DNA of 33,061 bases. Origin: Bacteroidota bacterium. Lineage in GTDB: Bacteria > Bacteroidota > Bacteroidia > Chitinophagales > UBA10324. The stretch covers positions 1-33,061 of the forward strand of contig BJGO01000006.1 of the NCBI GenBank assembly GCA_014190535.1. Reading direction: 5' to 3'. The translations under genes were made by a program, and so were the position numbers. Position 1 is the stretch's first letter; each line of letters begins with the position of its first letter. Below, piece after piece: positions 1 through 9,200 of this stretch. The notes under the pieces are model-generated. The model did not search any database. It had not been told where the DNA came from and worked only from the letters and a program-made list of their open reading frames with translations.

Positions 1-260
1 GGGGCACAAAACTTTCCCGTGTTTTTATTTTCATGGTTATTAAGGATTTGGCCCTAAAAGCAGGGATTAAAAAAAATATTAGTCCTCACACATTCCGGCA
101 TTCTTTTGCCACGCATCTTGTTGAGGGAGGTGCCGACCTCAGAGCTGTGCAAGAAATGCTTGGGCACGTTTCCATTACGACCACTGAGATTTACACCCAT
201 CTGGACAGGGAATACCTGCGTCAAACCATTTTACTGCATCATCCGTTATACAACAAATAA
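1..260 (+). CDS. xerD: Tyrosine recombinase XerD, C-terminal part (5' end outside window)
   Basis: This is the catalytic C-terminal part of a tyrosine recombinase of the XerC/XerD family, which resolves chromosome dimers at dif during division. The reading frame is open from base 3, upstream of the ATG at 33 in the ORF track, so the gene runs off the left edge and 33 is not its start. Visible active-site parts are [11 protein letters not shown] (catalytic His and Arg of box II), LGH (second His) and the nucleophile tyrosine in EIYTHLD. The tail HHPLYNK is the usual end for XerD-like proteins. XerD is preferred over XerC from general resemblance only. The next gene starts 4 bases after the stop. 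Confidence 0.9.
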   Translation, partial: GTKLSRVFIFMVIKDLALKAGIKKNISPHTFRHSFATHLVEGGADLRAVQEMLGHVSITTTEIYTHLDREYLRQTILLHHPLYNK

Positions 261-264
261 TAAC

Positions 265-717
265 ATGAAATTAGCTCGCAATATAACGCTCACCATTTTC
301 AGTCTTTTAACTATACTCTATGTGTTGGTACAATCGGGTTATATCGACATAGAGCGTGCGACGTTTAACTACACCATTTATCGACAGGCTGTATCGGGAG
401 ATAGTATTCTTTTTGCCGGTTCGCAAACATCTAATTACTTAGGCCTGCCTGATTCGCGCATAGCAGATTTCGAGGCGGATAACAAAACGAATTCCGTGAA
501 GTATATTATTTCAAAAATAAATAACGACAGCCGTTACCACGAGTTTTCCATAAAGACAGTTAAAGTCAGTTTGCAGGTTCGAGAACTGCTTGCTCAACCG
601 TCAGATACCTTCACCGTTAGATTAGATGGTCAGATTAACGGATTCTGTTCTCCGCAAAGTGCTAAAGAACTTACACAACTTGTTTTGGCAAAATTTGAAT
701 ACGGTCAGGTTGAATAA
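265..717 (+). CDS. Hypothetical small membrane-anchored protein
   Basis: I do not recognise this 150-residue protein. The ORF track opens at 106, but residues before 265 only read the xerD gene in another frame; the ATG at 265 is 4 bases after the xerD stop and gives a plausible N-terminus. It starts with a charged MKLARN followed by one hydrophobic segment (about residues 7-25), consistent with a signal anchor or signal peptide. The rest is soluble and mixed alpha/beta in appearance, with a single cysteine near the end (NGFCSPQ). No motif points to a reaction. It is probably co-transcribed with xerD. Confidence 0.6.
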   Translation: MKLARNITLTIFSLLTILYVLVQSGYIDIERATFNYTIYRQAVSGDSILFAGSQTSNYLGLPDSRIADFEADNKTNSVKYIISKINNDSRYHEFSIKTVKVSLQVRELLAQPSDTFTVRLDGQINGFCSPQSAKELTQLVLAKFEYGQVE

Positions 718-797
718 ATAATTACTCATCTTCGTATTGTGATGGTAATGCCAATTAGAATTGATTATTTTTCAATCGCATAACAACAGTTCAATCC

Positions 798-2057
798 ATG
801 AATATTAAATTACGTCTCACCTTGCTGAGTTTCTTCCAGTTTTTTGTCTGGGGGGCATGGCTGATAACGCTTGCGACCTATTACTTTACCAATAACATTG
901 GAACAGGGGTACAGTTAGGGGCAATCTTCTCAACACTTGCTTTATCCTCAATGCTGATGCCGGCCCTTATTGGAATTATTGCTGATAAATGGATGAATGG
1001 CGAGCGTCTTTATGGGGTATTGCAGATTTTATATGGTCTCATACTCATTTATGTACCACAGGTCAAAGATGCCGATGCTTTATACTATGTCTTCTTCGCG
1101 GCAATGATATGCTATATGCCAACTATTTCACTCTCAAATTCAATATCATATAAAATACTAAAGGATAATAACTATGATGTGATTGCTGTATTTCCCCCAA
1201 TACGGGTATGGGGTACAATTGGCTTTATTGCCGCAATGTGGGTAACTAACTTAACCGGAAGTAAGGCAAATGCAAATCAATTTCTTATTGCCGGTATTGC
1301 CGCAATGGCCTTAGGGTTGTATTCATTCACCCTTCCGAAATGCAGACCCCAAAAGACTATTTCATCAGAAGCATCTCTTTTTGAGATGTTGGGTCTTCAG
1401 GCCTTTAAACTGCTGAGCCAATACAAGATGGCGCTGTTCTTTATCTTCTCTATGTTCCTGGGGGCGGCCTTGCAGTTAACTAATATGTATGGCGATACGT
1501 TTCTGGATGATTTTAAAAATATGCCGGAGTATGGTCCTGAATCATTTGTGGTTAGGTACTCTACGATAATCATGTCGATCTCCCAAATTTCTGAAACGGT
1601 ATTTATTCTCACCATTCCATTTTTTCTCAAGCGGTTCGGAATTAAGAACATAATGATGTTCTCTATGCTGGCCTGGGTCTTGCGCTTTGGTCTTTTTGCA
1701 TTCGGCGATCCGGGTAGCGGGTTATGGATGATTATTTTATCCTGTATTGTGTATGGTATGGCTTTTGACTTTTTTAATATTTCCGGTTCATTGTTTATTG
1801 AAACCAACACCGACCCGGCTATACGTTCCAGCGCTCAGGGATTATTTATGATGATTACAAATGGGGTAGGTGCTTTTTTGGGAAGTATGATCAGTGGCTT
1901 CATTATACAGCATTATTTCACACGGCAAAACGGACTCAAAGAGTGGCCTGCTATATGGTTTACCTTCTCGGTATATGCCTTTATTGTTATGATCTTATTT
2001 GTGATCTTGTTTAAACACAAACACGATCCGAATCAAACTTTAACGGTAAGGCATTAA
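798..2057 (+). CDS. Nucleoside:H+ symporter family MFS permease
   Basis: This 419-residue, highly hydrophobic protein has about twelve predicted membrane spans, the size expected for the major facilitator superfamily. The N-terminus (SFFQFFVWGAWLITLATYYF) resembles the nucleoside:H+ symporter family, whose known members NupG and XapB of E. coli import nucleosides with protons across the inner membrane. A central loop near residues 180-205 separates two six-helix halves. The last residues (FKHKHDPNQ) form a short cytoplasmic tail. It is apparently monocistronic, with 80 bases upstream and the convergent superoxide dismutase downstream. The substrate (nucleosides) is inferred from the family; MFS membership is near certain. 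Confidence 0.8.
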   Translation: MNIKLRLTLLSFFQFFVWGAWLITLATYYFTNNIGTGVQLGAIFSTLALSSMLMPALIGIIADKWMNGERLYGVLQILYGLILIYVPQVKDADALYYVFFAAMICYMPTISLSNSISYKILKDNNYDVIAVFPPIRVWGTIGFIAAMWVTNLTGSKANANQFLIAGIAAMALGLYSFTLPKCRPQKTISSEASLFEMLGLQAFKLLSQYKMALFFIFSMFLGAALQLTNMYGDTFLDDFKNMPEYGPESFVVRYSTIIMSISQISETVFILTIPFFLKRFGIKNIMMFSMLAWVLRFGLFAFGDPGSGLWMIILSCIVYGMAFDFFNISGSLFIETNTDPAIRSSAQGLFMMITNGVGAFLGSMISGFIIQHYFTRQNGLKEWPAIWFTFSVYAFIVMILFVILFKHKHDPNQTLTVRH

Positions 2058-2061
2058 TACA

Positions 2062-2083
2062 TTGAGTGAATTGTGGCACTCAA
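2062..2083. terminator. Weak hairpin between convergent genes
   Basis: TTGAGTG and CACTCAA form a 7-bp perfect stem with an 8-base loop, in the 46-base gap between the convergent permease and superoxide dismutase genes. There is no clear T-run on either side, so a terminator role is inferred from position only. Confidence 0.3.
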
Positions 2084-2103
2084 CGCTAAATAATCAGGTT
2101 GGT

Positions 2104-2712
2104 TTATTTGGTCGCTTCGCTGAATAACCGGTTTACTTCATTCCAGTTAATTATATTCCAAAAAGCCTGAATATAGTCTGGTCTGCGATTCTGATACTTT
2201 AAATAGTAGGCATGCTCCCACACATCCAGCCCGAGTATAGGTGTGCCTTTTACTTCAGCAATATCCATCAGTGGATTATCCTGGTTTGGGGTTGAGCAAA
2301 TAGCTAGTTTTTTATCAGCATTTACAATCAGCCAGGCCCATCCCGAACCAAAGCGTGTGGCACCGGCATTGTTGAACTGCTCTTTAAATGTGTCCACCGA
2401 ACCAAAGGCAGCATGGATAGCATCAGTTAAATCGTCGGATGCTTGTCCGCCATTTGGAGAAAGCAAGGTCCAGAACATACTATGGTTCCAGTGGCCTCCG
2501 CCATTGTTGCGCACGGCCATAGGTAACTTACTAATGTTGCGCACAATTTCATCAAGAGATTGATTCTCTTCGGGCTTGCCGGCCAAGGCGTTGTTCAGAT
2601 TATTTACATAGGCTGCGTGGTGCTTGCCGTGATGTATCTGCATAGTCAGTGCATCAATGTGTGGCTCCAATGCATCAAAAGCGTAGGGTAATGCGGGAAG
2701 TGTAAAAGCCAT
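2104..2712 (-). CDS. sodA: Superoxide dismutase, Mn-type
   Basis: This 202-residue cytoplasmic enzyme of the Fe/Mn superoxide dismutase family converts superoxide to oxygen and hydrogen peroxide. All four metal ligands are visible: His27 in QIHHGKHH, the His in [10 protein letters not shown], and the Asp and His in [10 protein letters not shown]. The Gly (not Gln) in GGGHWNH together with Gln in STPNQDNPL is the pattern typical of Mn or cambialistic enzymes rather than strict Fe enzymes. The ORF track starts at 2736, but I place the start at the ATG at 2712 ([18 protein letters not shown]), which matches the family's usual N-terminus. A TATATTTG -7 box at 2738-2745 would put transcription start at or after 2736. 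Length is normal. Confidence 0.95.
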   Translation of the reverse strand: MAFTLPALPYAFDALEPHIDALTMQIHHGKHHAAYVNNLNNALAGKPEENQSLDEIVRNISKLPMAVRNNGGGHWNHSMFWTLLSPNGGQASDDLTDAIHAAFGSVDTFKEQFNNAGATRFGSGWAWLIVNADKKLAICSTPNQDNPLMDIAEVKGTPILGLDVWEHAYYLKYQNRRPDYIQAFWNIINWNEVNRLFSEATK

Positions 2713-2737
2713 AGGATGTTTATTTAGTTTAACCATA

Positions 2738-2745
2738 CAAATATA
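2738..2745 (-). promoter_or_regulatory. -7 promoter box of sodA (TATATTTG)
   Basis: Read on the minus strand this is TATATTTG, an exact match to the Bacteroidota -7 consensus TAnnTTTG. It lies 25 bases before the ATG at 2712 and touches the alternative ATG at 2736, so it argues for the shorter start. I do not see a convincing -33 TTG element. Confidence 0.6.
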
Positions 2746-2866
2746 GGCAGCATTCGTTACTAAACAGAGGGGCTCAGTTTAAAAAATCATTTAACAATCA
2801 ATTAAAGAAGCGGAGCCTCCGGTGCAGGGGGCAACCAACAAAAACCATTAGATTAGCCGCGCCAAG

Positions 2867-5718
2867 ATGAAATTTCATTTCTTACTTCTGAGTTTTCTTT
2901 TTTGCAACGCTAACCTGTATGCCCAAAAGTCAGCATTATCAGGCACCGTAACAGATGCAAAAGATAAACAAGCCCTCATTGGTGTTACGGTAGTCATCAA
3001 GGGAACCTCGATTGGTGCAGTTACCGATATTGATGGTAAATACAAATTGGATCAAATTGCAGCCGGCACATACAATATTGAATGCTCTTATATGGGTTAT
3101 GAAAAAATGCTATTCACCGGAATTAAATTCAAGGAAGGCGAAACCAAATTGCTTAATATCGAAATGAAGACCTCGGCATTCACTCTGGATCAGAATATTG
3201 TCATTATTGGTCAGAAACCGCTTATTGATGTTGAAGATGCCAAATCAGTTAAGCAGGTAGGGAAAGATGTAATCGAATCTGCCCCCAACCGAAGTATACA
3301 GGGCATTCTCAATACGCAAACCGGAGTGATTCAAAATCCTGAAGGTGTACATATACGAGGTGGGCGAACCTATGAAACCGGATTCTTTATTGATGACGTG
3401 TCGGCAACAGACCCCCTTGCCGGTACGGGATTTGGTATCGACATTGGTTCCAATGCAATCGATAATGTTGAAGTAAATACTAGTACCAGCGATGTAGACT
3501 TTGGAAATGCAACAGCCGGAGTTGTTAATACAAAGACCCGAACTGGTGGAAATAAATTCTCGGCCAGCGCATTGGTTAAACACGATAATTTCGGATTTAA
3601 CAACAACTCTCGCTCATCGTTTAACCAAACAATTGCAGAGTTGTCTCTTGGAGGTCCATTAATGTTACGCAAAAGCGATCACACGCCACGGCTGAAATAC
3701 TTTATTTCCGGAAAAGCAAACTTTTCTGACACCTATATTAAATTGCCGGCTGATCAGCTTTACTCATCCATTTATCCAAACCAGACCTTCTGGAGCCCAA
3801 GGCAAGATAATCGATGGGCTATAATGACCAAATGGAACTATGATTTGTCCCAGACACGTAAACTGTCGTTCACTTATCTTAAATCCTTAAATATTAATCA
3901 GGATGAAAATATGTTGCGTATTACCGGAAATGATATTGGTTACCTGCCGGGTTATCAGTTTGAATTTTTGCAAACTCCGGACAATGCCAATACCTTCACT
4001 CACGACGCCAATATGCAGGTTGTTCAATTTATCAACACACCTAAGCCAACATATTCCTATCGAATTACCATATCCCGATTGTTTGTTCATTTGAGAGCTG
4101 ATGCTAATGGACGTTCATGGAGGCCAGAAGTGGTGAATGCTGAATTTGACCCACGGTCAATTGTTGATTTTCCCACATCAACCTTTAATCCGATGATTCT
4201 ATCGTATTTGTAAATCCTGCATCCGGATTTTTTAATAACGGAGGTATTGCCACACTCTGGCACGATCATTATGTGGAAGCCAACACGCTGAAATTTAGTA
4301 ACAGCCTATATTCTAAAAACACCTTGAGTCGTTTATTTTTTGGTGGCGAAATAAAATCGCAGGAGATGCGATGGATCGATATTACACGCCCGTGGATTGG
4401 TGCACCGATACAACTCGCCAGCGGAGAATACACACAATCATTTCGACTGGGAGACTTAAGTGACGTTTGGAGAGCCACGCTTGTTAAAGGTTCCTTTTTT
4501 ATTTCCGAGAAGTATAAGTTCCGTGGGCTGATAGCAGATGTTGGTCTGCGTTATGAGTACTGGTTCCCGGGCAAGTTCGTTGACGACGCAATTAACAACC
4601 CTCGCGCACCGATTGCTGATGCTGTTCGTCAGAGCTATCTGAGTAATACCGTGTCTGTTTTTGGTCGTCGTATGAAGATGCGCATCCTTCCAAAACTTGC
4701 TGCATCCTTCCCGATAAAAGAAAACCAGGTTATGTATTTCAATTATGGTCACAGCATGGTTGATCCGCATCCTAGTTTTGTTTATACCGGGCTCGATCCT
4801 AATTATGCTGATCGGTCTACCTTGCGGCGTGTAGGTAATCCTGATTTAAATCCAGAGGTTGATATTTCTTATGAACTGGGTTTGAAGTCGCAGCTATCTC
4901 AAAATGACGCCCTCACGCTGGCGGCCTTTTGGAAAGATAAATATGATTTCATCACATCGGCTTCTGTTTTAATCAAGGATGTGAGTGGGCGAGAGGTTGC
5001 CCGAACGATACGCATTAACTCTGATTATGCTCGTGTCAGGGGATTAGAAGTAAGTTACACCAAGCGGATTAAACGCTGGTTTGAGAGTACAACCTCATTT
5101 TCATACAGTGTATCCACAGGCCAAAGTAACTCCGCCAATCAAAATATAGCAGACATCTTACAGGCGGGCAATACGGTAAGTTCTAAAGAACTTTTTCTTT
5201 TGTGGGATTCGCCTATAGATGCAAAAACATATGCTATATTTAAATGGAATGAGAAGGAGGGTTTGTGGGGTAAAAAATGGTTAAACCGATTCAATATCTA
5301 TATTGAAGCAATTTACAGAACAGGACGGCGATATACCCCGTATGTATTTAAAGGTAATGAGCCATTCAGCGGAAGGCCTATTTATGAAATAGATAACAAT
5401 CCCAATAATCGCAACTCCGGTTTATCTGTTGGTAATTTTTGGTTGAATGTGAGCGGAAGAAAATGGTTTAAGTTCAAGAAGAGTGAATTTGCTTTGTCCT
5501 TTGAGGTAAATAATTTGTTGAATAATAAAAATGCGGCTATTATCAATCCGGTTACCGGAAGAGCTTGGCAACCCGGCGATGATGTGCCAACGGAGTGGCG
5601 CGATCCTCGCTTTTTAGATCCCCGTGATTCACGTTCTTTCGGCTTACCTCCCGATAATCCGGCTCGTTTCTTTGAACAACGACACATCATGTTCGGTATA
5701 TCTTTTCGTTTTGGTTAG
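2867..5718 (+). pseudogene. TonB-dependent outer-membrane receptor, frameshifted
   Basis: Two ORFs in different frames (2867-4213, 448 aa, and 4273-5718, 481 aa) are pieces of one receptor of about 950 residues. Order: signal peptide (residues 1-19, LYAQ), carboxypeptidase-regulatory-like domain (SALSGTVTDAKDKQALIG...DIDGKYKL), plug domain (GVHIRGGRTYETGFFIDDV), then the beta-barrel ending in the aromatic strand RHIMFGISFRFG. Such receptors import large substrates through the outer membrane using TonB energy; the ligand is unknown and no SusD partner adjoins. The reading frame switches at about 4192: frame 2 reads ...TSTFNP and then hits TAA at 4211, while frame 1 continues as DDSIVFVNPASGFFNNGG. 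Adding one G (CCG-GAT-GAT) restores the whole gene. The GTG at 4273 is therefore not a real start. It may be a true pseudogene or a sequencing error. Confidence 0.88.
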
Positions 5719-5794
5719 TTTATTAGTCACTACACGTGTTTATAGTTAGTTAATAACTGTTTCACCATAGACTAACAAAATAATTAAATACGAT

Positions 5795-5802
5795 TATATT
5801 TG
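5795..5802 (+). promoter_or_regulatory. -7 promoter box (TATATTTG) of the OmpA-family gene
   Basis: TATATTTG is an exact TAnnTTTG match, 22 bases before the ATG at 5825, in an AT-rich 106-base spacer. No obvious -33 element is seen. The same octamer precedes sodA. Confidence 0.6.
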
Positions 5803-5824
5803 CCCCACCCATAATACATAAACT

Positions 5825-7384
5825 ATGATCAAATGCATTTACAAAGTTTTGTTGTCTTTAACCGTCTTGACCGTTACAGCAAACCTCGCGTCCGCCCAGA
5901 TGCAAACCTCTCCCAAGAAATATTTCAGAGGTAATAGTATCACGCTTAAATTAGGCGTTACTGAAACATACACAGACATCCGAACAAAAGATTACGGATG
6001 GGCTAGTGCAGGCGGGCAAAGTGAATTAAAGCCCGGATTTGGATTGTCCATAAATCACATGTTCTCCAGTGTTTTTGGTGTGCAGGGCAATTTCTCCTAC
6101 AACCAAATACTCGGTATACTGGATACTACCGGTTCTTTGGTGCAGGATAAAAGAAGATTCAAAGAGACAGGATTCCCCGGTGGAGTTTACTTTGATTCAA
6201 ACGTACTACACGGTGGACTTTCAGCCTATGTAAACATCACAAACCTTGCAATGGGTCTTGCCAAAGCCAATCAAAAAGGAAATCATGGCCGTCGCTTTGC
6301 TGTGTATGCAGCAGCCGGTGTTGGTATAGCAAATTTTGAAACAACGATTAAAGATCTTCCCGGCGACAACATCAGCGAAGGAGTATCTTATGCCCAAAGG
6401 GATTCAGTTACCGGACTTGGCGGCTATCTTCGTGGCAACTCTGGTCCAGGCACTGTGGAATTGGATTTTCCCGCAACTCTTGGTGTCAAGTATAAATTGT
6501 CCAGAAGACTTGATTTAGGTCTTGAGCATACAACACATTTTGTGATGACTGATAAGCTGGATGGCTTTGTAAATAACACAAATAGCTTTAGCAATTTTGA
6601 TAAGTTCTCATTATCTGCGTTGACAGTTACTTATAAATTCTCCGGTAATGATGAAAATATAGACTACATCGAATGGCTGGATCCAACCGAAGTTATGTAC
6701 GATGATTACCAGTTGTTAAGTGATAAATTGCGTAAACTATCGACCGATACTGATAACGATGGCGTTTCTGAAATTTTTGACAAAGAACCTAATACTCCTG
6801 CAGGTGCTGTTGTAGATGGTGCTGGTCGTTCTATAGACTCTGATGGTGACGGTGTTGCAGATTACAAAGATGTTGATCCATTTACACCTAAAGGTGCAAC
6901 AGTTGACGCTGAAGGTAAAGCTGTAGATACTGATGGTGATGGTGTTGCTGATGCTCTCGACAAAGAACCGAATACCAAGCCTGGCTCATTAGTGAATCAG
7001 GAAGGTAAAACAATCAAACAAGATTTTGCTACAAAAGATGATTTAAAGAATGCAGGTGGTGGCTATGTGCCTCCTACAGTATATTTTGATAATAACAGCT
7101 CTACGATCAAATCGGTATACTATCCTGAATTGGCCGGTTTAGCCAAGTATCTTAAACAAAATAATACCGGCATCATACTTTATGGCCATACGGACATCAC
7201 AGGTTCTGAGTCTACCAATACAAGATTGGGTCAGAAGCGTGCAGATGCGGTTAAGGATTTCCTTGTTAAAACTTATGGAATAGATGCTTCTCGTATCGAT
7301 GTTAAATCTGAAGGAGAAGGCAAACAGTTGTTTGAGAAGAATTATCAGGTTAACCGTCGTGTTGAGATTGAAATCAAAAAATAA
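5825..7384 (+). CDS. OmpA-family outer-membrane protein with TSP3 repeats
   Basis: This 519-residue protein probably links the outer membrane to peptidoglycan. Parts in order: signal peptide (about residues 1-25, ending LASAQ); a predicted beta-barrel region (about 30-290) rich in alternating aromatic strands; three calcium-binding thrombospondin type 3 repeats (about 304-395: DTDNDGVSE, DSDGDGVADYKDVDP, DTDGDGVADALDKEP); and an OmpA C-terminal peptidoglycan-binding domain (about 415-519) with VYFDNNSSTIK, GHTDITGS and NRRVEIEI. This order is standard for the Bacteroidota OmpA family. It stands alone between a TATATTTG promoter box and a strong terminator, so it is probably an abundant, singly transcribed envelope protein. 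Confidence 0.9.
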   Translation: MIKCIYKVLLSLTVLTVTANLASAQMQTSPKKYFRGNSITLKLGVTETYTDIRTKDYGWASAGGQSELKPGFGLSINHMFSSVFGVQGNFSYNQILGILDTTGSLVQDKRRFKETGFPGGVYFDSNVLHGGLSAYVNITNLAMGLAKANQKGNHGRRFAVYAAAGVGIANFETTIKDLPGDNISEGVSYAQRDSVTGLGGYLRGNSGPGTVELDFPATLGVKYKLSRRLDLGLEHTTHFVMTDKLDGFVNNTNSFSNFDKFSLSALTVTYKFSGNDENIDYIEWLDPTEVMYDDYQLLSDKLRKLSTDTDNDGVSEIFDKEPNTPAGAVVDGAGRSIDSDGDGVADYKDVDPFTPKGATVDAEGKAVDTDGDGVADALDKEPNTKPGSLVNQEGKTIKQDFATKDDLKNAGGGYVPPTVYFDNNSSTIKSVYYPELAGLAKYLKQNNTGIILYGHTDITGSESTNTRLGQKRADAVKDFLVKTYGIDASRIDVKSEGEGKQLFEKNYQVNRRVEIEIKK

Positions 7385-7404
7385 TCACAGCAATTAACTT
7401 TATT

Positions 7405-7438
7405 AAAAAGCCCTTGAATTTCCAAGGGCTTTTTTTTT
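7405..7438 (+). terminator. Rho-independent terminator after the OmpA-family gene
   Basis: AAAAAGCCCTTG and CAAGGGCTTTTT form a perfect 12-bp stem around a 6-base loop (AATTTC), followed by a run of T. It begins 20 bases after the OmpA-family stop codon. The A/T symmetry could let it also act on the opposite strand, but no opposing gene is present. Confidence 0.93.
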
Positions 7439-7491
7439 GATATCCCGATGCTGTCCAATAAATAGTTAAGTTACTTTTTGCAAATTTTATT

Positions 7492-7499
7492 TAGGTTTG
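7492..7499 (+). promoter_or_regulatory. -7 promoter box (TAGGTTTG) of the GGGPS operon
   Basis: TAGGTTTG matches TAnnTTTG and lies only 8 bases before the ATG at 7508. Transcription would start within a few bases of the start codon, giving a nearly leaderless message. It excludes the TTG at 7478 used by the ORF track. Confidence 0.5.
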
Positions 7500-7507
7500 C
7501 CTTATTC

Positions 7508-8257
7508 ATGAGAGAGATATACCGTTCAATAACTGCTTCCGAATCTGTTCGTGAAAAAAAAATAGCTGTACTTATTGATCCCGATAAAGTTTCACAGCCA
7601 CATTTGGATCGAACCATACAATTAGCGCATGACTGCGGAGTGGATTTCATTTTTGTTGGAGGAAGTTTATTGATTCGTGATGAATTGGAGTATTGTGTAG
7701 AGCGGGTTAAAGCTCTTTGCAACATTCCCGTTGTGTTGTTTCCCGGAAGTAACAAGCAAGTTACGGATAAAGCCGATGCTCTTTTGCTCCTCTCACTCAT
7801 ATCCGGACGAAATCCGGAATGGCTGATTGGTCAGCATGTGGAAGCGGCAATCAAACTTAAGAAGACCTCATTAGAAATTATTTCTACAGGGTACATACTC
7901 ATTGACGGCGGTCGGGAGACTTCCGTTACCTATGTTAGTCAAACAAAACCTATTCCGGCAGATAAGACAGAAATAGCAGTGAGTACAGCAATAGCCGGTG
8001 AATTACTTGGAGCTAAACTCATATTTATGGATGCGGGAAGCGGAGCAATTAATCCCATATCGCCTCGTATGATTCGTTCCGTAAAACAAGCTATACAAAT
8101 ACCGTTGGTTATAGGAGGCGGCATTAACACTCCGGAAAAAGCCAATCGGGCCTGTGCCGCAGGAGCTGACGTGATTGTTGTTGGTAATGCCATTGAAAAA
8201 GATGCAGAACTTATTCGTAGCATCACGGAGGCGGTACATCAATACGCCGGAGTATAG
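7508..8257 (+). CDS. Geranylgeranylglyceryl-phosphate synthase family protein (PcrB/GGGPS)
   Basis: This 249-residue TIM-barrel prenyltransferase belongs to the GGGPS/PcrB family, which joins a polyprenyl diphosphate to sn-glycerol 1-phosphate, the first step of archaeal-type ether lipids. Seen motifs are the N-terminal VLIDPDK, FVGGSLL, VLFPGSNKQV, the STGYILIDGG substrate region, LIFMDAGSGA and the phosphate-binding VIGGGINTPEKA and ADVIVVGNAIE. Bacteroidota homologues are known members of the longer group II family; the true prenyl length is not predictable here. I use the ATG at 7508 (MREIYRSI) rather than the TTG at 7478 because a -7 box lies between them. It is the first gene of a three-gene operon; its TAG stop ends at 8257, two bases before the rsgA ATG. 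Confidence 0.9.
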   Translation: MREIYRSITASESVREKKIAVLIDPDKVSQPHLDRTIQLAHDCGVDFIFVGGSLLIRDELEYCVERVKALCNIPVVLFPGSNKQVTDKADALLLLSLISGRNPEWLIGQHVEAAIKLKKTSLEIISTGYILIDGGRETSVTYVSQTKPIPADKTEIAVSTAIAGELLGAKLIFMDAGSGAINPISPRMIRSVKQAIQIPLVIGGGINTPEKANRACAAGADVIVVGNAIEKDAELIRSITEAVHQYAGV

Positions 8258-8259
8258 TG

Positions 8260-9195
8260 ATGAATAAAGGCCGAGTTGTTAAAGCAACTGGAAGCTGGTA
8301 TCAGGTTAAAACAACAGATAGCAGAATTATTCCTTGTCGAATTAAGGGTAAACTTCGATTAGTTCATCGGAGGACAACCAATCCTGTTGTTATTGGTGAT
8401 TGGGTATTATTTGAGCAAGACCTTAACGGAAACGATTTCGTAATCAGCGACATTCTGCCACGAAACAACTACATTATCAGGCAGTCGAGCCGAAACAGAA
8501 CAGCTGAACATATACTTGCATCTAATCTGGATCAGGTATTAATTCTGGTATCGGTTACACAGCCAATGACGCCGGTTGGCTTCATCGATCGCTTTTTGGT
8601 TACCGCAGGCGCATATCATATACCTGCTTTAATTGTTTTTAATAAGATTGATCTATACAGTGATAAGGACATCGCTCAACTGAGTGCGCTAACAACAATC
8701 TATCAGGGTATTGGTTACAAGGTACTACATACATCAACCGCCACGCTTCAAGGAATTGAAGAAGTTAAATCCTGTCTACAAAATAAACTGACCTTATTAT
8801 CCGGGAACTCAGGTGTGGGTAAATCAACGCTGATCAATGTTATTGCACCTGATTTGAAACTGCGTACCGGGGCATTATCCGGTTTTCATCAGAAGGGAAC
8901 CCACACCACAACATTTGCAGAGATTTTTGATTTGCCATCGGGAGGTGAAATCATAGACAGTCCCGGCATTAAAGAGTTTGGCATACTTGACTTCAATAAA
9001 GAGGAAGTGTCCCATTATTTTCCGGAGATGGAGTCATTGCTATCAAGATGTCGTTTCAATAATTGTCTGCATATCAACGAGCCGGGTTGTGCCGTACTGG
9101 CCGCTCTCCAAAATGGCCAAATTGCTCCTTCGCGATACAATAGTTATTTGGGGATTATCAATGAACTGGAAACTGACGAAAAAATTTACGATTAA
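8260..9195 (+). CDS. rsgA: Ribosome small-subunit-dependent GTPase RsgA
   Basis: This 311-residue GTPase helps late maturation of the 30S ribosomal subunit. It has the family's circularly permuted layout: an N-terminal OB-fold (about residues 1-70), then G4 FNKID (about 127-131) before G1 GNSGVGKST (about 182-190), then G3 DSPG, and a C-terminal zinc-binding knuckle (CRFNNCLHINEPGC). The start could be GTG 8257, which overlaps the upstream stop codon, or ATG 8260 (MNKGRVVKATG); I prefer ATG. It follows the GGGPS gene with no gap and precedes dtd by 5 bases, so the three are probably translated from one message. Confidence 0.96.
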   Translation: MNKGRVVKATGSWYQVKTTDSRIIPCRIKGKLRLVHRRTTNPVVIGDWVLFEQDLNGNDFVISDILPRNNYIIRQSSRNRTAEHILASNLDQVLILVSVTQPMTPVGFIDRFLVTAGAYHIPALIVFNKIDLYSDKDIAQLSALTTIYQGIGYKVLHTSTATLQGIEEVKSCLQNKLTLLSGNSGVGKSTLINVIAPDLKLRTGALSGFHQKGTHTTTFAEIFDLPSGGEIIDSPGIKEFGILDFNKEEVSHYFPEMESLLSRCRFNNCLHINEPGCAVLAALQNGQIAPSRYNSYLGIINELETDEKIYD

Positions 9196-9200
9196 CAATT

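Noticed and set aside
106-264. N-terminal extension of the small hypothetical ORF (start 106)
   Set aside because: It overlaps the conserved xerD active-site region in another frame; ATG 265 after the xerD stop is better.
1397-1810. 137-residue minus-strand ORF inside the permease gene
   Set aside because: It is a shadow of a well supported membrane protein, with no recognisable motif or promoter.
2801-2866. Possible riboswitch (for example cobalamin) ahead of the TonB receptor
   Set aside because: The spacer is too short and lacks the conserved riboswitch cores; only a palindrome is seen.
3245-3672. Two overlapping minus-strand ORFs inside the receptor gene
   Set aside because: They are antisense shadows of the receptor plug region, with low-complexity translations.
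4273-4290. GTG start of a separate 481-residue protein (ORF 4273..5718)
   Set aside because: Frame 1 continues upstream to 4189 with receptor-like sequence, so this is the second half of the frameshifted receptor, not an independent gene.
6739-7020. Tandem DNA repeat in the OmpA-family gene
   Set aside because: The similarity is explained by three TSP3 protein repeats; the DNA copies have diverged.
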